A stretch of 64,000 nucleotides of DNA, taken from the NCBI GenBank assembly GCA_029562645.1, contig JAKQUI010000048.1, forward strand, positions 124,001 to 188,000, in the 5' to 3' direction. Positions 7,999 to 16,612 of this stretch are shown piece after piece. A program made the position numbers and the translations under genes. The stretch is from Spirochaetota bacterium (GTDB taxonomy: Bacteria > Spirochaetota > UBA4802 > JAKQUI01). The notes beneath the pieces were generated by a model. That model searched no databases and was not told where the DNA came from. It saw nothing but the letters and a program-made list of their open reading frames with translations. The number at the start of each line of letters is the position of its first letter. Positions within the stretch are counted from its first letter, which is position 1.

Positions 7999-10950
7999 AT
8001 GGAATCTTTCATTATTTTCATACTGTGCATTCTTATGATCGCGCTGCTCGTCCGGCAGCGCCGGCTGTCTCTTCGTATCGGCGCCATCGAAAAGCGTATC
8101 GCAGAAGGTGCCGGGACCCAAACCGAACGACCCATCACCCCGGCACGCGTTCCTTTGCCCACCGCACACCCTGAACCCGTTGCTATATCCGGTTCTCCTG
8201 CAACCGACATCCATTCGCGTTCTACGTCACCATCGACTGACCACCCTGCGGAAATCTCGACGAAAGCGGCGCCATCGTCGCCAGTTACCCCGAGTCCCTC
8301 GGCCGAACCGGCTTCGCCAGCTGAACCGACGCTACTTAAACGCATCGAAACGCAGTTCGCCCAAAACTGGACGGGCATACTTGGCGCCATCATCATGGTG
8401 ATGGGGGTGAGTTTCCTCGGGATCTATGCGGCATTGGCGCTCAGCGCCGTCTATCGCTTCATCATGATAGTCGCCGTCGCTGCGGGGTTGTTCGGCGTAT
8501 TCCTGTTCCTGCGCTCGAAATCGAAGTGGCTGGAGCTCGCCACCTGGCTCCGCAGCAGCGCCGGCGCCATCTTCCTCTTCGGCTGCCTCGGATCGGGCGC
8601 CATTCCCGGCCTCGCATGGATCGACGATCAGCGCGCCGCGCTCGCGCTGCTCGTGCTGGGCATTGCCGTGAACCTGTACCTCGGCTATGCCGGAAAAACG
8701 CAGGTATTCGCCTCGCTCCACGTTCTTCTCAGTCTGATCGCGCTGGGGATCGCGCCGCAATCGCAAACGACCCTCATCTGCGCATCGGTCATCGCATTGC
8801 TCAGCGTCGTGCTCACATACCGCGCGCGGCGCGATTATCACCTGCTAGTCACGGTCTCCGGGTTCTTCTTTTTCCATCTGCACTGGTATAATTTTTCGGG
8901 ACTCGTTGTCGATGGCGCGCTCCCGTTCGCGCTTCGCGTGACGGGCATCGCCTCGATCACCATCATCGGGATTAGCGCGGCCTGCGTGCACTATCGCCGG
9001 CTCTACCAAACGACACGGTTCGATATCGCGCCCTTTATCACCCATCTCGCGAACTGGATTTTCCTTGGAGCAAGCGCCCTTCATTATTCCACCGGCTCCA
9101 AGTGGAACACCATCGTGCTCGCCGTCGCGAGCGTCTCGGCGTTTGTGCTGGCACGCCATGCGCGCCGCCTCCATATCCCCTGGCTGCACGCGACCGACAC
9201 CCTCATCTCGCTCTCGCTGGCCGTCTTCGCCGCATTTACGCTCCAGCGCTGGGGAGTGGACGCGCTCCCAATCGCTGGCATCATCTACCTCGAAGCGATG
9301 ATTTTTCACGTGATCGCGGTGCGCGAGGACACCGGCCTGTTGCGAAATATCTCCACCGCCATCCGCCACCTCGCCTGCGCCGGGGCCATCGTCGCGGCAT
9401 TGGTCCTCATGGAGGGCGCCGACCCGGCCGGGTTCGTCAAGACCGCGAGCATCATCGGCGCGTTGATGCTTTTCGAGACGGTGTTTCATGTCTACGCCCT
9501 TCGCTCGGGAATCGCGCGGTTCGATTCAATCGCCGCCTACGGCACTCGCGAACCGGAAACCGCTTTCGGCATGAGCGGAATCGTCATCGCCGTGCTCGGG
9601 ATCGCCTTCCTGGGATATTCGCATACGCATGCATGGGCCCCATACGCAATGGCGGCATTCGCGATGTTGTGTCTCGTCCTCCGCCAGCGGATCCAATCCG
9701 ACTCACTGGGGGTCGGGCTTCTCATCCTGATTCCGGCCGCACATGTTTTCTCGTGGTTTCATATCTTTGGCGATCCCGCACTCGGGTTTTCCGATGTCCT
9801 TCTTTCGGCCGGACCGTATGTTCCGGTATCGATTGCCGCCATCGCGCTTTCACGCATCGATGCGCGCGACCGCTTCCTCGTCTGGCCGGGACTTTACCTG
9901 CTTGTTGCGCACGCGCTGGCGATCATCGTGGTACTCTTCAAGCCTGTCTCTCCGCATATCCCCACGATCTTCCTTCTCGTGGCATCAGCCGCCTGCCTTG
10001 AAATCGCGCGGTTTTTCAACGAACGTCAATATACGCTTTCCACGAAGGGCGGCATCGATCGGCATCTGCTGCAGATCGGCTACCTGCTTGTCGCGATTTT
10101 TCTGGTCGCCCATCTGACGGTCAACCTGCAGCTCGAAGATTACCTCGGACCGGTGCGTGTGCGCATCCTCATCGAGGCGTTTGCGCTTGCCGTGATCCTG
10201 TTCTGGGCGACATCGCCACGACACGCAATCGACTACGGCTACAAGAGCTGGCGCTATCTTCATCCGCTCATGTGGGAGCTGTCGATATGTTTCTCCATCG
10301 TTGTCATTCTTGCCGAGGTCCCGCCGGCATGGCTGCCTCCGGTCTGGAGCGTCGTTTCAATCATCCTGTTCGCCATTGGACGAAGGTTCGAGTCGCTGTC
10401 CCGCTTCCAGTTTCATTCGACCCTATTCCACTGGATCGCTTCGTTCTGGATCGCCTTTTTGGCGAGCACGCCAGTCCCCTCACTCCGGTGGCAGGACCAG
10501 GGCTGGGTCGCCGGCGCAGCGGCGGTGGTGCTTCAGTTCGGGTATGTCATCTTCTTTTACCGAAGAGCCGCCCTTTCGGACGTATCATTTCCGATCGGCC
10601 TCGCGCCCTTCGCGCGGCTCGCCGAGCGCGTACATCGGCGCCAAAACCCGTGGCTCTACTACCCGTTTTTCGCCTCGATCGCCCTCTTCGCCTACTGGTC
10701 CTTCGATGCCTCCGTCCGGACTATCCTCTGGGCGGCGGAATCGTTCGCGATCTTCACCGTAAGCCTCATCGTGAAGGAAAACCACTTCCGCATCGTCTCG
10801 ATGATCGGTCTCGGGGCTTGCCTGATACGATTGGTCGCCTTCGACCTCGCGCAATCGGGCACGCTCATGCGGGCCGTGGTCTTCCTCGTGGTTGGCGTCA
10901 TCATGATCGCGATGAACGCCCTGTACAATAAATACCGGGACAGGTTCTAA
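7999..10950 (+). CDS. DUF2339 polytopic membrane protein
   Basis: A 983-residue protein made almost entirely of membrane segments (more than 20 by eye). It begins with one N-terminal membrane helix (ESFIIFILCILMIALLV), then a short coiled region and a Pro/Ser/Thr-rich linker at about residues 50-115, then the DUF2339 start motif NWTGILGAIIMVMGVSFLG. This order is typical of DUF2339, a family of unknown function often tied to the cell envelope. A GTG at 7960 would add 13 residues that look unstructured, so I prefer the ATG at 7999, although neither has a strong ribosome site. The next gene, an M48 protease, starts one base after its stop. Confidence 0.85.
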   Translation: MESFIIFILCILMIALLVRQRRLSLRIGAIEKRIAEGAGTQTERPITPARVPLPTAHPEPVAISGSPATDIHSRSTSPSTDHPAEISTKAAPSSPVTPSPSAEPASPAEPTLLKRIETQFAQNWTGILGAIIMVMGVSFLGIYAALALSAVYRFIMIVAVAAGLFGVFLFLRSKSKWLELATWLRSSAGAIFLFGCLGSGAIPGLAWIDDQRAALALLVLGIAVNLYLGYAGKTQVFASLHVLLSLIALGIAPQSQTTLICASVIALLSVVLTYRARRDYHLLVTVSGFFFFHLHWYNFSGLVVDGALPFALRVTGIASITIIGISAACVHYRRLYQTTRFDIAPFITHLANWIFLGASALHYSTGSKWNTIVLAVASVSAFVLARHARRLHIPWLHATDTLISLSLAVFAAFTLQRWGVDALPIAGIIYLEAMIFHVIAVREDTGLLRNISTAIRHLACAGAIVAALVLMEGADPAGFVKTASIIGALMLFETVFHVYALRSGIARFDSIAAYGTREPETAFGMSGIVIAVLGIAFLGYSHTHAWAPYAMAAFAMLCLVLRQRIQSDSLGVGLLILIPAAHVFSWFHIFGDPALGFSDVLLSAGPYVPVSIAAIALSRIDARDRFLVWPGLYLLVAHALAIIVVLFKPVSPHIPTIFLLVASAACLEIARFFNERQYTLSTKGGIDRHLLQIGYLLVAIFLVAHLTVNLQLEDYLGPVRVRILIEAFALAVILFWATSPRHAIDYGYKSWRYLHPLMWELSICFSIVVILAEVPPAWLPPVWSVVSIILFAIGRRFESLSRFQFHSTLFHWIASFWIAFLASTPVPSLRWQDQGWVAGAAAVVLQFGYVIFFYRRAALSDVSFPIGLAPFARLAERVHRRQNPWLYYPFFASIALFAYWSFDASVRTILWAAESFAIFTVSLIVKENHFRIVSMIGLGACLIRLVAFDLAQSGTLMRAVVFLVVGVIMIAMNALYNKYRDRF

Positions 10951-10951
10951 C

Positions 10952-11881
10952 ATGCGTCCAGCCCGATTGATCGCATTCGCGCTCATTGCGGCCTCCGGGG
11001 CCGCGCTGATTGTCGTCCTCTATCGCATGGCGAGCGCGCCGCCCATCGATGCGAGCTTCGCCCCGCTGTTTCAGCTCCTGGGGCGGCCCACCAAGGCGGC
11101 CAGCAGCGCCCTCACCCGCGTCATGCCGGTCGGCGATATCGACGAGAAGCGGTTCGGAGACGCAATCGTGGAGCGCTTTGGAGGGATCAAACAGGAGAGT
11201 TCGAAAGAGCACCGGTATGTAAACGCCGTCATGCGGGGACTCGCTCCATTTGCCGCAAAACGCTTCGAATACCGCGTATATATGATGGAGCACCCATCAC
11301 CCAACGCCTTTGCCCTTCCCGGCGGGATCATTTTTGTCACGACCGGCCTTCTCACGACCCTGCGGAACGAGTCCGAGCTCGCGGCCATCCTGGCCCACGA
11401 GATGGGCCATATCGAGCTCAACCACTGCATGGACAGCGTCCGTTTCGAGCTTCTCGCGAGGAAGATCGAGGCCGAATCGCTCGGCAGGCTCGCCGATATC
11501 GCCATGTCCCTGATGCTGCGCCACACCTTCAGCAAAACCCAGGAAAACGAGGCCGACGAATACTCGTTCGAACTGCTGAAGAACTCGTCCTACGATCCGT
11601 ACGGCACAGCCATCGCATTTATTCGTCTGCATCAGGCGTCCGCCGACAAACCATACTCCCACACATCGCCCACGACGAGCATCCTGCGCGACTATTTCAG
11701 CTCGCACCCGCCGCTTCAGATTCGGGCGAACGCCTTCTCCCATCGGGCCGTCGCATGGTGGCGCTCCCATCCGCAGGAGCGCCGATATATCGGCGCGAAG
11801 AACCTCTCTTCGCGAAAATCGATGCGGGAAGGCCCATCGCATCCGGACGAGTGGGTGAGCGATTCTCGCCATATACGCTGA
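10952..11881 (+). CDS. M48 family zinc metalloprotease, membrane-anchored
   Basis: A 309-residue protein with an N-terminal membrane helix (residues about 5-24) and a soluble M48 peptidase domain. The zinc motif HEMGH is at about residue 150 and the third ligand is in ENEADEY. The PNAFALPGG and ITTGLL-type segments are typical of the periplasmic YcaL/LoiP/BepA group. It therefore probably degrades misfolded envelope proteins. The gene follows DUF2339 by one base and is probably co-transcribed with it. The C-terminus after residue about 255 is basic and uncharacterised. Confidence 0.9.
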   Translation: MRPARLIAFALIAASGAALIVVLYRMASAPPIDASFAPLFQLLGRPTKAASSALTRVMPVGDIDEKRFGDAIVERFGGIKQESSKEHRYVNAVMRGLAPFAAKRFEYRVYMMEHPSPNAFALPGGIIFVTTGLLTTLRNESELAAILAHEMGHIELNHCMDSVRFELLARKIEAESLGRLADIAMSLMLRHTFSKTQENEADEYSFELLKNSSYDPYGTAIAFIRLHQASADKPYSHTSPTTSILRDYFSSHPPLQIRANAFSHRAVAWWRSHPQERRYIGAKNLSSRKSMREGPSHPDEWVSDSRHIR

Positions 11882-11930
11882 TTCGCTCCGCGTGTCATCC
11901 GCAGGCGGCCAATTCGCCCATAGATTATTC

Positions 11931-11959
11931 TTGACAGACGGTGAATCCTGCGCCATGAT
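11931..11959 (+). promoter_or_regulatory. Candidate promoter for the HD-GYP/receiver/PrsW operon
   Basis: A perfect TTGACA (11931-11936) and CATGAT (11954-11959) are spaced by 17 bases. The predicted transcript start near 11966 leaves about a 50-base leader before the ATG at 12017. Confidence 0.5.
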
Positions 11960-12016
11960 CTCACAAGACACTCGATAGCTTCACGAACACTGACGGACAC
12001 GCCACGCGCATCGCAA

Positions 12017-13285
12017 ATGGACGACGTTAAAATCGACCTCGAAAAATACCGCGAGCTTCCGCCGACCTTTCTCCAAAACCTGAGCGGCGATAAAATGCTC
12101 ACCTTCGACATTCTCGACCAGAACGGCGAGGTCGTGTTCCGGTCCGGTGAAGCGATTCAGGTCGACGCCATTCAAAAGAGCATCGCGGCCGGATCGAAAT
12201 TTTTCATTCCGCGCGCCGTCGAGCCAACCACGGGTCGGTACGACTACGAGATCATCCCGGTGGAAACCATGAAGGGCATCGCGGCCGAAACCGCGAAGAC
12301 CTATGGGGCCATCCGCAGCTCCGGCGTCATGTCCTATGAGCAGTACGTCGCCTCGCATGAGCAATTCGCGGCCATCGTGCAGGGACTGCGCCAGGAGGAC
12401 AAGAACGGCGGGCTGCTCTCCCTCATGCGTGAAATCGAGAATTTCGACTACTACACCTATGTGCACTCCGTCAACGTGGGCGTGCTCGCGATGATCCTGA
12501 TGTACAAGCTCGGCTACAACAAGGACGAGGTGCGCACCCTCTCGACCGCCGGCTATCTGCACGACATCGGCAAGCTGCGCGTCCCGAAGGACATCATCGA
12601 AAAGCCGGGCCGCCTCAGCAAAAGCGAATTCGAGGCGATGATGGACCACACCCGCGACGGATTCCGAATCCTGGACGCGATCGTCGCCCCGGGCGGCCAG
12701 AAGGCGGTCCCCTCCATCATAAAACTCACGGCGCTCTTCCATCATCGCAAGTTCAGAAACCGCGGCTATCCCTATCGCAGCTTCCGCGACAAGAAGAGTG
12801 AGCAATTCTATCTCGAGATCCCCGAGGAGGTTCGGCTCATCAGCATCTGCGACATGTTCGACGCCATCACCACCTCCACCCCCTACCGGAAGGGCGTCTC
12901 GCACGAGGAGGGGCTGCAGTTCATCCTCAACCTCTCGAATTACCATTTTACCACCAATGACGTCTATCGCTTCCTCAAGCCCATGATCCACACGCTCAAC
13001 AAGGGGAAAAACATCCTCGCCGAGGGCGATTTTATCATGGTCGAATCCACCGCGCGCTCGACCGACGATTCGGCCAAGAAACAGCTCGTATACGAATTCG
13101 CGCGCGTCATGAAGCTCTACAAAGGTCGTTCGCTCGAGCCGCACATTCGCATCTTTTACGACATCTCGAAAAAAAAGAAGATCCACCCCATCGAGGTCGA
13201 CCTGCGCCACGACCACTATCGGCGCATCGTGCGCATACTCAAAAGCGACCGCATGCTCGACATGATGCGGACCGTGTACTCGTAG
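12017..13285 (+). CDS. HD-GYP domain protein (candidate cyclic-di-GMP phosphodiesterase)
   Basis: A 422-residue protein. Residues 1-75 form an N-terminal beta-rich domain of the kind found in DUF3391-type HD-GYP proteins. The HD-GYP domain is at about 135-310. Metal-ligand motifs are visible: YVHSVN, LHDIGK, MMDHT, FHHRKF and SICDMFDA, with GYP retained in RNRGYP. The usual HHE..DGSGYP is changed to HHRKFRNRGYP, so the loop after the paired His is unusual. A basic C-terminal extension of about 100 residues follows. It is first of three genes (6 and 12 base gaps) with a receiver protein and PrsW. Activity on c-di-GMP is likely but not proven by the motif variant. Confidence 0.88.
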   Translation: MDDVKIDLEKYRELPPTFLQNLSGDKMLTFDILDQNGEVVFRSGEAIQVDAIQKSIAAGSKFFIPRAVEPTTGRYDYEIIPVETMKGIAAETAKTYGAIRSSGVMSYEQYVASHEQFAAIVQGLRQEDKNGGLLSLMREIENFDYYTYVHSVNVGVLAMILMYKLGYNKDEVRTLSTAGYLHDIGKLRVPKDIIEKPGRLSKSEFEAMMDHTRDGFRILDAIVAPGGQKAVPSIIKLTALFHHRKFRNRGYPYRSFRDKKSEQFYLEIPEEVRLISICDMFDAITTSTPYRKGVSHEEGLQFILNLSNYHFTTNDVYRFLKPMIHTLNKGKNILAEGDFIMVESTARSTDDSAKKQLVYEFARVMKLYKGRSLEPHIRIFYDISKKKKIHPIEVDLRHDHYRRIVRILKSDRMLDMMRTVYS

Positions 13286-13291
13286 GACGCC

Positions 13292-13669
13292 ATGCGAAAG
13301 GTATTCATCATCAACGAACACGCGAAATGGATCGAGCTGCTCACCTTCCTCGTTTCGTCGCTCGGCCACGCCGTGGAGCACTTGGCCGATCCGCTCGATC
13401 TGTTCGACCGCGTCATCACCGACCGGCCCGATCTGGTGATCATGGACATCCACTACGAGTACATCGACGGCATCTTCCTCGTGGAGAAATACATGGTGAT
13501 ACCGGACTGCCGCAAGGTCCCGATCCTGGTGGTCTCGTCGAAAAACGATCCGCTCTCGCTGGTGGACTCGATCGAGCGCGGCGCCGCGGACTTCCTCTCG
13601 GTGCCCATCAACGAGGACCAGCTCATCGAGAAGGTGAAAAAACTGCTGCCGCCAACAGCCCCGGCCTGA
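13292..13669 (+). CDS. Stand-alone receiver-domain protein, degenerate
   Basis: A 125-residue single CheY-like domain. The phospho-acceptor Asp is kept in LVIMDIHYEYIDG and the switch Ser/Thr position in VVSSK. The N-terminal acidic pair is reduced to NEH, and the conserved Lys before Pro is missing (LSVPIN instead of KPI). Loss of this Lys usually disables normal phosphorylation-driven switching, so it may work as a constitutive or phosphorylation-independent binding partner. It sits 6 bases after the HD-GYP gene, suggesting it works with that protein. Confidence 0.85.
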   Translation: MRKVFIINEHAKWIELLTFLVSSLGHAVEHLADPLDLFDRVITDRPDLVIMDIHYEYIDGIFLVEKYMVIPDCRKVPILVVSSKNDPLSLVDSIERGAADFLSVPINEDQLIEKVKKLLPPTAPA

Positions 13670-13681
13670 TCGAGCGGCACG

Positions 13682-14413
13682 ATGCCGGCCTTCCCCGTCG
13701 ATATCATCCCGGTCGTAATCCTTTCAATCGCGCCGGGGATCTTCTGGCTGTGGTATTTCTACAAGCGCAACACGCTCGAACCGGAACCGAAGGCGCTCGT
13801 CGCGCAGGTGTTTTTTTTCGGCATGATCTGCCTGGCGCCCGCCGCGCTCATCGAACAGCCGTTTCGACCATATCCCTTCGTTCAGACGGTCATCGTTGCG
13901 CCGATCGTCGAGGAGCTGATCAAGTTCCTGCTTGTGTACCTGTGGATCGCCCGCCGGACCGATTTCAACGAACCGATGGACGGAATCGTGTACGCCAGCG
14001 CGGCGGCCCTCGGCTTCGCGTCGGCGGAAAACGCGCTGTATATCGCCAGCGCCTACCTGTTCCCCCAGATCGCCCTCGACATTCACGATCCGGCCTACGG
14101 CCTGCAATGGGTGTGGAAGATCTACCTGGTGCGCGCCTTTCTCACGGTGCCGGGCCACGCCGTGTGGTCGGCGATGTGGGGATACGCCATCGGCTGGGCG
14201 CGTTTCGTCGATCCGGCGCGGACCCGCCCGCTCATCGTGAAGGGCGTGCTCATCTCCATCGTCCTGCACGCGTTTTTCAATTTTCTGGTGAACGATTATC
14301 CCATCGGCGCGGCGGGGATGCTGTTCTTGGTGCCGCTGATGTGGAAAATGCTGGACGACCGGATCAGGAGAGCCATCGAACAATCGCCGTTTCGGAAGAA
14401 TGTCGATGAGTGA
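13682..14413 (+). CDS. prsW: PrsW-family intramembrane metalloprotease
   Basis: A 243-residue polytopic protein with about seven membrane segments. Family motifs are present: IVEELIKFLL (EExxK), FASAENALYIA (ExxxN-type), VPGHAVWSAMWG (His) and VLHAFFNF (His). PrsW-type proteases cut anti-sigma factors and other membrane substrates in Bacillus and clostridia; no anti-sigma factor is next to it here. Third gene of the HD-GYP operon; it converges on the omptin-like pair with a 15-base gap. Confidence 0.9.
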   Translation: MPAFPVDIIPVVILSIAPGIFWLWYFYKRNTLEPEPKALVAQVFFFGMICLAPAALIEQPFRPYPFVQTVIVAPIVEELIKFLLVYLWIARRTDFNEPMDGIVYASAAALGFASAENALYIASAYLFPQIALDIHDPAYGLQWVWKIYLVRAFLTVPGHAVWSAMWGYAIGWARFVDPARTRPLIVKGVLISIVLHAFFNFLVNDYPIGAAGMLFLVPLMWKMLDDRIRRAIEQSPFRKNVDE

Positions 14414-14428
14414 GGCAACGGCAATGCA

Positions 14429-15469
14429 TCACTCGAAGGAATATCCCACCGTCAACCCGCCGGAAACCTGCTCGCTTTTTACCCACGCATCGATGGACGC
14501 GATAAAGTAATTGCCGGTGTTATCATAAAAGTACTGCCGCTGCTCACCCCGCGCCTGAATGTACTGGTACTGACCGAAAAGGCCTATCGAGACCTCACGC
14601 GTGACATTCCACCGGGCGGCGAGGGACCCGCCGAACGACACGCCCGTATATGATGAGCGGCACAGCTTGTCCCGCGCGATATGCACGTCAAAATCGAACG
14701 CGCGGACATACGGGGAGAACGATGCCTGTGCGAGGATCGACGCCTCGCGTCCGATCTTCACGCCGCCGGCCAGCAGGAGCGCCGGGACATAGTACTGGAT
14801 GTCGTAGGTGAGGGCCACGCGTCGCTCGATATCGCTCGGGAACGATGTCCCATAATAGTAGCCGGATGACGGATACCACTGATCGAAATTGCTGACGACG
14901 TACGAAAAGCTGTAGTACGTAAACGACGCCCCGCCCCCCAACTGCAGCGTGCGTCCATTGTACGCGAAGTACAGAAAGTCGCACTCGCCGATATACGCCC
15001 GAAGTTCGGCATCGCTGCGGGAAAGGATATCGAGCGTGTCGATTCTCGCGGGCGTGTTCCCCGGCTGTGGAACGCCGTTCGAGTCCTCTGGCCAGCCGTC
15101 AATGTAATACACCCCCCAGTCAGCATCGCGCATTTTTCCGGCCCTGGTGTCGATGTTCGTTTTCGCTCGCGCCGACACTCGGAAATCCTCCTCGAATTCC
15201 GCGATGAATCCGATGGAGAAAAAATACACGTACAGGGGAAAGGTGAGCTCGCTTAAGGGGCTGGGATACTCACGGCTATGGCCGTCCGACAATGTGCCGC
15301 GTCCGCCGATCCGGTACTGGGTATACCCCGACATCTTTTCGACGCCGATCTCGACGATCGCGCGGTTGTCCTGCGCCAGCGCCGTATGATTCGCGCCCTG
15401 AAACGGCGCGACACTCATCGCCCACAGGGCGATCATGCCGATGACTGCTGTCGAGCGAGGAAAGCGCAT
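14429..15469 (-). CDS. Omptin-like outer-membrane beta-barrel protease (copy 2 of 2)
   Basis: A 346-residue protein with a signal peptide (cleavage near ALAQ-D, residue 33) and alternating barrel strands ending in an aromatic C-terminus (VGYSFE). Two motif sites match the omptin active site: KMRDADW gives Asp115 and Asp117 (D83/D85 of OmpT) and FDVHI gives Asp261 and His263 (D210/H212). The stretch after the DxH motif also follows OmpT. These barrels cut between basic residues in E. coli; the substrate here is unknown. The ATG is two bases after the upstream copy's stop; a GTG at 15475 is an alternative start. The pair forms an operon facing away from the lipase-chaperone-like gene. Confidence 0.75.
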   Translation of the reverse strand: MRFPRSTAVIGMIALWAMSVAPFQGANHTALAQDNRAIVEIGVEKMSGYTQYRIGGRGTLSDGHSREYPSPLSELTFPLYVYFFSIGFIAEFEEDFRVSARAKTNIDTRAGKMRDADWGVYYIDGWPEDSNGVPQPGNTPARIDTLDILSRSDAELRAYIGECDFLYFAYNGRTLQLGGGASFTYYSFSYVVSNFDQWYPSSGYYYGTSFPSDIERRVALTYDIQYYVPALLLAGGVKIGREASILAQASFSPYVRAFDFDVHIARDKLCRSSYTGVSFGGSLAARWNVTREVSIGLFGQYQYIQARGEQRQYFYDNTGNYFIASIDAWVKSEQVSGGLTVGYSFE

Positions 15470-15471
15470 GG

Positions 15472-16473
15472 TCACTTAAATGCGTACGCGGCCCCAATCC
15501 TGACGTAATACTGTTCGGTGATGATGCGGTTCTCGATGGTCCCGATATATCCCGCGGTGCTTTCATCCGTCGTTTCATAGAACGACTGGCTCTGTTTTCC
15601 TTTCGTCCAGATCCAGAGATAACCGGCCGCTAGGGAGACCGATACCGTTTTGTCGATATAATACTCGCCCTTGATCGAGGCCATGAACGCCCATCCCGTC
15701 GCGCTGCCGTCCATGACCTTCGATCGGAGGATGTGGTCGTCCACATCGCGCGCAATCACATATGGCGCAAGACCCAGCTGGGCCGACAGGAGCGCGGCGG
15801 CCCCGACCTTGAGTTCCGGGACCAGCTCGAGATAGGGAATAAAATACTCCACGGTATAGGTCATGATGAGATCGCGCACATAATCGTGATTCGAGTACGT
15901 CGGAGACAGATACGCACGGTAGGTATTGTACGATGGATACCATTGGTCCAGATTGCTGATATCGTACCCGAAATACTGATACATGAACCCGACGCCCAGA
16001 TGCAGGGTGAACGGCTCCATTTCGAACGCGCGGAACTGGATATCGGCATCGAGGATGTAGCCCTTGAGGCTTGCGTCGCTCAGGGAATAGACGTCGAGCG
16101 TACGATAGTCGGCCCAGGTCTTTCCCTGCAGGTACCAGTATCCCCAGTCCGAATCCTTCATCTTCCCCGCATCGCGGTTTACGTTCGTCTTGAAGCTTCC
16201 ATTAGCGCGGACATCGTCGGTGAATTTCACCATCCCGCCGATGGACAGCCAGTAGACGTCGAGCGGGAATTGCAGTTCGCTCACCGGGTAATGCAGGGTG
16301 CCGGCCTTGCCTTTGGCCGGGGTCACCTTTCCGCCGATTCGATATTGCGTATACCCGAAGATGCGCTCGATCCCCGCTTCGCCGCTTACCTTCTTGACCT
16401 CGGCGACGCCGAACGAGGGTATGCCGATCACCGTGAGGACGGTTACGGCGATGCCAATTAGTGCCTGTTTCAT
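15472..16473 (-). CDS. Omptin-like outer-membrane beta-barrel protease (copy 1 of 2)
   Basis: A 333-residue paralogue of the downstream gene; they share FGYTQYRIGGK/R, KM.D.DWG, LSDA.L and WYPS segments. The signal peptide is residues 1-24 (FGVA-EV). Catalytic candidates are Asp107 and Asp109 in KMKDSDW, and Asp245 and His247 in DVDDHILRSK, where RSKVMD closely matches RSKVKD of OmpT. The C-terminus AAYAFK is a barrel-type end. A longer frame reaches 16722, but those residues lie in the divergent promoter region, and the ATG at 16473 begins a proper signal peptide. Also resembles the so-called protochlamydial outer-membrane proteins, which share this fold. Confidence 0.77.
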   Translation of the reverse strand: MKQALIGIAVTVLTVIGIPSFGVAEVKKVSGEAGIERIFGYTQYRIGGKVTPAKGKAGTLHYPVSELQFPLDVYWLSIGGMVKFTDDVRANGSFKTNVNRDAGKMKDSDWGYWYLQGKTWADYRTLDVYSLSDASLKGYILDADIQFRAFEMEPFTLHLGVGFMYQYFGYDISNLDQWYPSYNTYRAYLSPTYSNHDYVRDLIMTYTVEYFIPYLELVPELKVGAAALLSAQLGLAPYVIARDVDDHILRSKVMDGSATGWAFMASIKGEYYIDKTVSVSLAAGYLWIWTKGKQSQSFYETTDESTAGYIGTIENRIITEQYYVRIGAAYAFK

Positions 16474-16612
16474 TCGTTTACATTCCTGCCGTGACGTCGG
16501 ATAATCCATTATGGACCGGTCTCCCTCCGGGCTCAACGAAAAAATTATTTGACATAAGAAATTGCCCGTACAATTCTCCCGCAGGCACAAACCCACAAAG
16601 GATTGGTACTTC

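Noticed and set aside
11981-13453. 490-codon minus-strand frame antisense to HD-GYP
   Set aside because: Shadow of a clear HD-GYP gene; low-quality His/Asp/Val-rich sequence.
16549-16574. TTGACA with TACAAT as a promoter for the lipase-chaperone-like gene
   Set aside because: The spacer is only 14 bases, too short for a normal sigma70 promoter; not listed as a feature.
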